Assembly: GCA_963971425.1 (NCBI GenBank)
Contig: OZ020522.1
Coordinates: 2,888,168-2,952,167 of the forward strand
Reading direction: 5' to 3'
Source: Bryoerythrophyllum caledonicum
Lineage: Eukaryota; Streptophyta; Bryopsida; Pottiales; Pottiaceae
DNA: 64,000 nt
The first letter of the stretch is position 1; each line of letters opens with the position of its first letter. The notes beneath the pieces were generated by a model, which did not search any database, was not told where the DNA came from, and was given only the letters and a program-made list of their open reading frames with translations. Below, one piece after another: positions 56,181 through 64,000 of the stretch. The translations under genes and the position numbers were made by a program.

Positions 56181-58865
56181 TCATCAACAATTTGGACTCA
56201 GCTAATATGAGATCAAGTAATGCAGCAGAAAGCAAAGTTTGAGAGAAAGGGCTAGGAGGTTTTTCACAGATGTTTGGAGCGCTTGATGGCTGTAGCGGTG
56301 GCGCTCTCTCCAGCCGGTCTCCTTGTTGGTAAGCCTCCTTCTCACTAGCTGTAAGAGTGAAGCTTTGTTTCTACAAGGCAGAGAATAGGTATCTACACAG
56401 TAGATCAAAGTGAAAGGGTTTGGGAGTAGGGTAGGAGCGTAATATATACCTTGTATTACATTGATGTTTGGTGGATGTCGTTGTATTTCATGAACGTCTT
56501 CGTTGTTGGATTTGTGGGCGTTTAGGGTTTGCTTCATCAGAGTGCCGTTTGATTACACCTAGGCAGCTGTGATGATTGAGGTGGATGTTTGGATCTTGCC
56601 TTTGCATAGATTGGTCATTTTTGGGGTTGTTGTGGTGGCTAGGATTACATTGTAGTAGAGGTTGGCAATGCTTTCTTGTAGGTTGCATGTTAGTCCTGTC
56701 ATTATACATTAATGGTATACAGTAACAAAAGGAGGAAGATGACGGAGTGATGAGGGAGCTTACTTGAGTATGCACATATCTAAGTTTTGTGTGGTATCTG
56801 GAGGCCTGGACTTCATGCTGATATTGATGTGCTTGGAGCTGCAGATTGTGGTGGCTTTGCGGTAGTTGGTTTATGGAGTCTTTTTAATGTGTGTATCATG
56901 TATGTTGGCGCTTTCTCCTCTGTTGGTGCGTCCTTGTGCATTGTTGGTGTATTCTCTATTAGCTAATGTTTGTTGTGTCGTTGGTCTTCTTTGGTGGCTG
57001 CTACTATCCAGCTATGGAAATTGCAGTTGATTCCGCTGAAAAGAAGTTGAAAGGGTGTGAGGATTGAAAGAAAGGTTAGAATGCTTACCTTGGATGATGT
57101 GGCGTTGTGTCTTGGGCCCTGTGTTGAGTATTTGGTGATGTGCGATTTGGTCTTGGTTTGTTGATGTTGGTGTGGTACGGTTGTCGCAGGTGGCTTGGGA
57201 GTGTGCGTTGCCACTTTGGGTTCGGTTGTTGTTGTTGCTCTATGTTAGTAACTACGATATATCTTCTTGTGGCAGGGGTTAGGCATGAGTCCTACTATTT
57301 CAGCATTCACTAATATGTGTGTACCATTGTTACAAAAACTATAATAAAACATTGCAAAGTGCGGAATACCACAAAATAACTTAGCTAGTTTTGAAGATCG
57401 TTGGTCTTTGTAAGTAGATCTTGTGTCTTGGCGTCTGACTCGAGTTTGGTGTAAGCAGTAGACTATCTTCATGCTGGTGCTTGCATCCTGGTTGGGGAGG
57501 GATTTGGTCTTTGGTGTTCCTATGGTGTTGTGGTAACTGGATCTAGATCTAATTAATAGGAAGATGATATGGAAGAAGCAATGTCTAGATCTAGATCAGA
57601 GCCAACACAAGAGCCCCGATACAGACTTACTCTCTCAAACTAATGCTAGGTTTTTGCATCTCCATTCAAATTTTGTAACAATAGATCAAAGATTTGCAAT
57701 CCCTTCCAACATTCTACACACCATAGGCATACTATTCAGCAGTAAAACAAGGACACATCAAGATCCACAATGAGCCCAACAACCCTCATTGTTGTGTGCC
57801 TTGCATTTGCGCCTAACACCCAAAAAACCCCTCCTCACCAGGTTTTACGGAGCTACTCCTCTCTCATCTCTTGATTTGAGAAATTAGAGATACTAATACA
57901 AGGGTGGGAGATTAGAGAGAATGTTACAAGTATAGCCCATTAACTGTTTGTTTGCATTTGAAGAAGAGAGGGCTAGAAAAATCCCCAAATGATGTAGCTA
58001 ATAGGGTTTTTCCACAGTTTTAGACCATGTTTGGAACACATGAATTCAAAGAGGCGGTCATAGGAAAATTGCATGAATTGAATTGGGGTGTCCTACATGA
58101 TCTTAAAACACAAGAAAACTTCAAAAATGTCGTTTGGATGTCACATATGAAAAATTTAGGAATTTTTGTACAAAGTTAAGAAAACATGATATAAGACCTC
58201 ATGTAATTTTCCCCAAAAAATTCATATGGAATAGCTCATAGCATAGGTTTTTTAGTGGAATTCTTAGGGACTGTTCCTTTCACCTTCAACATATGATATG
58301 TGGACGTTCCAAAACACCACGCTATTATTGTTTGCACAAATCAATGTATGTTACTTTTCACATCCCTTTAACTGCACCTGGAGCCCCTAGACATGTTTCA
58401 TTGCCCAGTCTCCCCCTCCATCAATGTATCATCAGCCCACAAGGCCGCCGTGCCTCCGTGACGTGGCACCCAAATTAAATCGTCATTGCCCAGGGCTCGA
58501 AGCCGCTTGGAGCCGTCGCCTACACCAGCTCCGCCACCGAGGGAGGCGGAGGAGGGGGGTTGGATCCATGTGAAAGTCAACACTTATGAGTGTGTGGAGT
58601 GGTATTGATTGTTTTAAGATGAAGATGAAATTTGAGTTGGAATTTGGCAAGCCCGGTTGAATTTCATGAATTTCAAAAATGAGGCGAAAGTAATTTGAAT
58701 CAAAAGTAATTTTGTTTAATTTGAAAATTCTTCAGTTTATACAAGAGACAATTTGGAAGTTCCCCAAATTTAAAGTTTTGGAGTTCAGTTTGGAACTTTT
58801 CCAATCGAAAGTTATTGAATTTTCAGTTGTTATTTCCAAGTAGTGATGAGTGGCTGTGTGGGAAA
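56181..58865. other. Unassigned DNA
   Basis: GT-rich text at 56,480-57,250 (GGTGTGGTACGG, GTTGTTGTTGC) gives His/Thr/Asn-rich minus-strand frames with no domain. A GATCTAGATCTA-rich patch lies at about 57,540-57,600. No gene is supported. Confidence 0.45.
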
Positions 58866-58912
58866 GGGTTTAGGGTTCAAGGTTTAGGGTTCAAAGTTTA
58901 GGGTTCAGGTTT
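58866..58912 (+). repeat. Degenerate TTTAGGG-like telomere-type repeat
   Basis: TTTAGGGTTCAAGG, TTTAGGGTTCAAAG and TTTAGGGTTCAGG alternate: three perfect plant-type telomere heptamers with TTCAAGG-like spacers. Probably a short interstitial remnant or chance 7-bp repeat. Confidence 0.6.
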
Positions 58913-58974
58913 ATCGCAATCATGGCTATCCATCCACTAACTCAGCTACCAACTATACATATCAGGGGCGGTTT

Positions 58975-59582
58975 ACACTACGGACCAAGAACTTGTCCCA
59001 TGACCCTCTAAAATCTGTGATTGGCTCCATCAACTCGTCCCGGGATGACTTAGGTTTACACTACGAGGAAAAAAGAAAAGTGACCAAAGGAGTTGAGGTC
59101 CTCAAAAGGCCTAGAAATAGGCCTCATGGATAATGTTGAAGGGTCCCCTAGATTTTGCGGTTTAGGAGGCTTAAAGGGTTCTCTCATTGCTGAAACGAGG
59201 AGACCATTGGCCTAAAATGTTGTTTTATTATTTTTAAATTGATTTTTTTTGGTCTTTTGGAGGGGGCCCAACGTTACTGTAGATACAATAGCGGCCACCC
59301 TTTTGTCTTTTAGGCTTGTTTTATTTTCTTTGTTATTTTAGGCAATACCGCCATTTTTAGGCATTCATTAAATAAATCAGCACGCCCACTTTTTAGAACA
59401 TGGTCATTCCTCCCGGTCCAAGTTCGGTTTACACTTAGTGAGAGGCCGAAGGGCCTTAAAAATTACATTTTTATGAAGTGTGACCATTGAAGTGTGACCA
59501 TGAAGTGTGACCATGAAGTGTGACCATGGAATTAATCCATTTTCCTTGATCACGGCTCTTGGTCTGTAGTGTAAATCCCCCC
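58975..59582. mobile_element. MITE, 608 bp, 3-bp target duplication
   Basis: The left end GGGGCGGTTTACACTACGGA and the complement of the right end GGGGGGATTTACACTACAGA continue CCAAGA on both sides, giving terminal inverted repeats of about 27 bp. TCA flanks both ends (58,972-58,974 and 59,583-59,585). No open frame inside. A run of GAAGTGTGACCAT units lies at about 59,475-59,530. G-rich ends and a 3-bp duplication suggest a PIF/Harbinger-like origin, with modest certainty. Confidence 0.7.
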
Positions 59583-59585
59583 TCA

Positions 59586-60228
59586 TACTATTTCACATGA
59601 GCAACCCTCAACGGAGTTTTTCTGAAAGTACTCAGGGTTTAAACCCTGACTGTCACCCCAAAACGCTGATTTGGTTGTACACCTGAAAGTCCACTTGTTT
59701 TTGAGAAATATGGTGGTTTGGTTAACTTTGGGGTTTATTCCATAAATTTTGGTCCTTTGTCAGCCAACCAACATGCTACAGGGTTAATAATCAAGGCACA
59801 GTCACCGTCCAAACAAAGATGCAAGGTGGCATTGGTGACTCCAAATTACTAATTTGGTTACATTAGCTTGTTCTATGCGTGTGGCCTATAAAATATGCAG
59901 GGTGAGAACTTTCACCCTGCCAATATTGCGGTATTTAAATCTCACCTTGCTTTGATGAATAGAGATTGACACAAGGTCCTTAAAGGATGTTGCACCAGGT
60001 CTTTTTGGCTGGCACAAGGTAGCCACCCTTTAAAACTCAGACTTTCATGAAAACTCTAACAAGTTGCTTGTAATTTTGCTTTCAGGAAAATTACAAGTTG
60101 CTTGTAATTTTGGGGACTAACCGACGAAAATATATTCACATATATAATTGCACTTGCAAAAGTTGACAAGGCTGCCGATCAGATGCCATGCAGCGAGTTC
60201 AGCGTAGTGCTATTTATAAAGTACTGTA
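59586..60228. other. Unassigned DNA
   Basis: No gene seen. The repeated phrase ACAAGTTGCTTGTAATTTTG occurs twice near 60,060-60,110. Confidence 0.45.
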
Positions 60229-61486
60229 CAGTCGGCTCTCTATAAATGTTACCTCTATAAGTGTTAGAATTGCATAAGTGTTACTAAAAATCTCGCTCCT
60301 GAAAAAAACCTCAAAATTAACACTAGTAAGTGTTATATGTTAAGTGTTATAACATGTTCGGCTCCCCCCTTTGTTAAAATGATTCTATAAGTGTTACATT
60401 TGGCAAAAACATCATAATAGAACTTGTTTTTAAAATTTTAAATCACTTCACATGAATATATACCATATCTTTTGTGGAACTTGAGAAGATTTGTTCTTTT
60501 AAAAAAAGAATTTGTCAGGATTCTTCTAGCAGTATCTGGAGGGGCATTGTAGGCCATATTTGAGAAGGGTATTGCAGGCCAGATAGTGAGTTTTTATTTT
60601 TATTTATTTATTTACTAGTTTTTAAATTTTTAAATTTTTGGTGTGGTTGTTCGCATGCACGAGGCATGCCGTCGACCCCATCATGGATGCATAGCCTGTC
60701 AGGTTAAGGTTTGATTGTTGACTGTGACTATTTTTTTTTTAAATTTAAATTTTTTTAAAACTTCCAAACGGGTGCATGCCTCATTGGCTTTTACTTTTAT
60801 CTTCAGACTTAAAAGATAGCAATGTTATGGACGCTCATGAGTTCATAAACTATGAGGTAGACTTTGATTGAAATAATCCCTATGAACCTAGTGAGGAGGA
60901 TATCCTAGACATGCTTCCTTCTGAAGACTTGGAGATTGTTGCAGATGAGGTTATAAATGATGCGGTAGACGAGGTGGTTGGATTTGACACTGTTGAAGGT
61001 GCACTTCATATCGTGAAGAAATTCCTTCAGCAAAGATGAAACGCATCAACTTGGTTCAAACTCTTATGCAAGATGTGGCAAATGCCCATATGGAAGATAT
61101 CCATCAATCCACTATAGATTCTTTCTTCGATAAAACTTAGTTTAGTTGAATTTAGCTGAGTTTAGTTGAGTTTAGATGAGTTGAATTTAGTTGCATTATG
61201 GTTTATATTTTTTGTATTTTCAGCTTTCATATTCTCTATATATTATGGATTTTTCTTTGAAGTCTTGCAAGTGTTATTTCATTAAATATTATTAATCATC
61301 ACTATCAAGTTTCATAAGATTATTTCTTTAAATGTTACTAACCATCGGTATTGTATTTCATAAGTGTTATTTTTGTAAGTGTTACTAATTGTCGGTATCC
61401 AGTTCTATAAATGTTATATGTTATAACTTCATAAGTGTTACCAAAAATCCCGCTCCCGAGGAGTAACATTTATAGAGAGCCGACTG
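60229..61486. mobile_element. Pogo/mariner-type element with TA target site, 1,258 bp
   Basis: The left end CAGTCGGCTCTCTATAAATG and the complement of the right end match for about 28 bases, with TA on each side (60,227-60,228 and 61,487-61,488), as in the Tc1/mariner superfamily. CAGT...CTCTATAA ends resemble plant pogo-like elements such as Emigrant. Only the last part of a transposase remains inside. Confidence 0.75.
60810..61140 (+). pseudogene. C-terminal remnant of a pogo-like transposase
   Basis: Fragments PYEPSEEDILDMLPSEDLEI and VEGALHIVKKFLQQ, then in a shifted frame KRINLVQTLMQDVANAHMED followed by HQSTIDSFFDKT and a TAG stop at about 61,138. Acidic stretches and a terminal '...DSFF' motif are usual at the end of pogo/Tigger transposases. 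A stop near 60,868 and a frameshift near 61,035 break it. The DNA-binding and DDE parts are deleted. Confidence 0.55.
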
Positions 61487-61817
61487 TACCACGTTTTGTC
61501 TGACCTGAGTTGTGCGTCACAACATAAACATTTCTAGGTTGGCTGCATGAAGGACAAAACCATCACGACTAGCTTTATTCACCCACGTGAAGACTGCAAC
61601 AAGCCTGCTAGGATTACATTACCTCTCATCCGTTCCCTGACTCAGTTACCAACTGCTGTATTCATATCGTACTATTTTGGGATGAGCAACCCTGAACAAG
61701 TTGCTTGTATTTTTGGGGACTGACCGACGAAAAATATATACATGTACAATTGCACTTGCAGAAGTTGACGCGGCTGGCGGCACAACTTGTCGTTGCAGTG
61801 TCACCATCGACACAATA

Positions 61818-62433
61818 CACTCATCCCTCCCATAAGTTATACCTCTGCTAAGTTATTATGCCACTAACGTACAACCTTTACAAACTATAACCTCAACTAA
61901 GTTCTAACTAGTGTTGCCATGTGATTAGTGCTGACGTGTCTAATAATTATAGCAAATAATCGGTGGATGATGTTGTTATTTTATGTTCTTGAGACCAATC
62001 AATTACTTTATCACTATATCACTCAACTATGCTACTATTCTGTCACATGTCAGTATTCAATCACAACAAGATCACTATTCAATTACAATAGTGCCACGAT
62101 CCTCACATGTGCTACCATCTTCCTTTCAAGATTGTTTTGATTAGTTTTTAAACACTTATTGAGCTTTTCAACCATCCAACTTGCCTACGAATAGGGTTCA
62201 AGAGGGGCAGCTCAAGTCGGCATGGCCATAAGACATTTTCACATGCCTCCTGACGTGCCACTTGATGCTAAGCCAATTTTAGGGAATGACAGTAGGTGGA
62301 TGGAGATGAAATTGTGCTGAAGTTACCAAGTCCTCAACTAAAACCACCACTAACTTTTGACCTCTACTAAGTTCTTACCACCTCTATTAACCAGCACTAG
62401 ATTAAGCTATAACTTGTGGAAGGGATAAGGGTA
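61818..62433. mobile_element. Candidate MITE with ~24-bp inverted ends
   Basis: CTCATCCCTCCCATAAGTTATA at the left and the complement of the right end, CTTATCCCTTCCACAAGTTATA, agree at most positions. The interior has CTAAGTT and ACCTCTA words but no coding region. The target duplication is unclear. Confidence 0.45.
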
Positions 62434-63201
62434 CCTATTTTTCCCCTTCTTCATCACAAATTTGAAGTTCGATACTGAGCATCATCTTACTCTACTAATA
62501 TTGAATTATTTTCCTCGTTCTTCAGGAAATCAAAGCTTGTCATTGAGTATCAATTTTAAATAATGAAACAAGAATGGAAGAGATTGTAAAAGTAAGAAGT
62601 TTTTTCAAAGAAGACATGGAATTTTATAGATTTGGCTTTTCAATTGCTCCATTTTTTATTATTTATGTTAAGTATACATTCTTTGAGTCAGATCTGATTT
62701 TGATATGGTGAGAAAAATGTACTAATAACATACATGAGCCTTGATTGTTTTTGAAGTCATCTATACTAGCTTGAATTTCAAATTTGTACTTGACTTATTT
62801 AAACAAATTGAATATTTTTTCCTTTTTTATTCAAGTTCTCCATTCGTATATTTCAATGGTCTTGGATTGTCCTTATTTCAAATGAAGTTTACGTACCAAC
62901 TGGCAGTCACGTTCAACTTGCTTTCGATGTGAGCACTCATTGCACCCGTTTTGTTAGAGTTCAAAACCTCATTGTTGGATGCTTCCCTGCTACAGACGCA
63001 CGCAGGTTGTTTCGGACACAACACATTTCACGTGAAGGCCTGCTGGTTTCAGATCCCACGTGAAGGCTGGTTTCAGATCCCAGCATCTCATCCAAAGCCG
63101 TGCAGAGCTTATTAATATTAAGAATTCAGAGGTGGACACGATGTCAATATACCTATTTGATGGAAGATCGGTGATTGGATCTCTGATCTCACAATCGAGT
63201 A
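62434..63201. other. AT-rich unassigned DNA
   Basis: The 63-codon frame at 62,741 is Phe/Leu-rich and unremarkable. A near-duplicated phrase, CACGTGAAGGCTGGTTTCAGATCCC, follows a similar one around 63,030-63,080. Nothing else is seen. Confidence 0.45.
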
Positions 63202-63963
63202 CAGTCTAACCTTGATAATATCACACCCTCCGTTTCACCCAAAAATGTGATATTATCAAGGTATGACAATTTTGATAATATCACGTTTGGTAATTTTAGG
63301 GAAAATGTGATGTTATCAAAAAAAGAAGGCCAGAAAAAATTCAATATTTTTTTTTTTAAATCAAAAAATTAAATTAAATTACAAATTGTCATACACTTGA
63401 TTTTCCAAGCTAAATCAATCACCATCAGATGTTATAAATCACCAAAATCAAATAAATGAATAAGTGAAATCTTATATTGAAACTTAAAAAAATAGTAAAT
63501 CCATTGAAACCTAACATGTGATTTATCTCACCTCATGTCGAATGGTCATTGAGAAATAACACGTGACAAGGTGTAACTGGTTCACATTATACATATAGTA
63601 TCATCGATTAATCGCCATTCTAGCATTGAACTTACACCCCAACGACCTGTACTGTACTAAATCAGTAAAGAAACCAACAGCAAGTAAACCCTTGTCCTCT
63701 CCCGAGTCTCAATGCTTTTGGAGCTCAGAACCCTCGCTCTTCCTAGAACCCTTGTCTTCACAAAAATCTATGATTTGTGCACATTTTTCATTCAGGAATC
63801 ACCCCCAATCGTAGATACAGTAAAACATTCCGACGAGATATGCCATCATCCACACTTATTCATCCATCCATTTTTTATATTGTCACACTTACACTACAGA
63901 TTTTGGAAAAAAATGTGATATTATCAAGGGTGATAGTGATATTAACAAGGTAGTTTTACACTA
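63202..63963. mobile_element. Candidate pogo-like non-autonomous element with GTGATATTATCAAGG ends
   Basis: TA followed by CAGTCTAACCTTGATAATAT at 63,200 resembles a pogo-like end. Palindromic GATATTATCAAGG/CCTTGATAATATC words recur at 63,215-63,320. They recur again at 63,912-63,950, where GTGATATTAACAAGGTAGTT runs into TTTTACACTA. The right terminus is imperfect and close to the window edge, so the boundary is tentative. No transposase is visible. Confidence 0.45.
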
Positions 63964-64000
63964 AGAAAATATGTTTCAAGGTTTTGGGTGACAATATCAA

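Overview
The window looks like repeat-rich, intron-bearing nuclear DNA of a green plant-lineage eukaryote. Evidence is plant-type Ty3/gypsy elements, hAT, Mutator-like and pogo-like transposons, MITEs, GT-AG introns and TTTAGGG-like repeats. A large-genome streptophyte alga such as a charophyte is my best guess; this is inference only. I recognise no host housekeeping gene, rRNA or true tRNA. Almost everything I can interpret is transposable-element (TE) material of different ages.

Layout. 1-6.6 kb: a ~21-bp GC-rich minisatellite, AT-rich simple repeat and unassigned DNA. 6.6-9.93 kb: a decayed LTR-retrotransposon polyprotein (gag, zinc knuckles, aspartic protease) in which the protease is followed, in the same frame, by a C5-cytosine DNA methyltransferase. 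It is truncated by another copy of the minisatellite. 10.43-12.44 kb: the 3' half of a hAT transposon (minus strand), interrupted at 12,438 by a young Ty3/gypsy element. That element has LTRs of 2,590 and 2,775 bp, differing in length by exactly one 185-bp tandem unit. A second internal region follows the second LTR and runs into a 200-N gap (28,093-28,292). 28.4-29.3 kb: the N-terminal half of another hAT transposase. 31.6-33.3 and 48.3-56.2 kb: copies of an unrecognised repeated gene family with coiled-coil C-terminus. 35,067-46,700: a complete 11.6-kb Mutator-like transposon with TIRs, a 10-bp target duplication and symmetric subterminal repeats. 58.9 kb to the end: MITEs and pogo/mariner-type elements.

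The main discovery candidate is the 11.6-kb transposon. It carries two divergently arranged genes: a SWIM-domain Mutator-like transposase (two exons, minus strand) and a nine-exon plus-strand gene of about 1,304 codons. I read the latter as a ParB-like domain, a coiled coil and a beta-class N6-adenine/N4-cytosine DNA methyltransferase fold. Together with the C5 methyltransferase in the retrotransposon remnant, the window holds two unrelated DNA-methyltransferase genes captured by two unrelated kinds of TE. A plausible but unproven idea is that such enzymes let a TE mark its own DNA or alter host methylation.

The older elements share a decay signature: most in-frame stop codons are one C-to-T (or G-to-A) step from Gln, Arg or Trp codons, as expected from deamination of methylated cytosine. 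The younger elements lack it. Several frameshifts in the young elements sit at homopolymers or a GA run and may be assembly errors.
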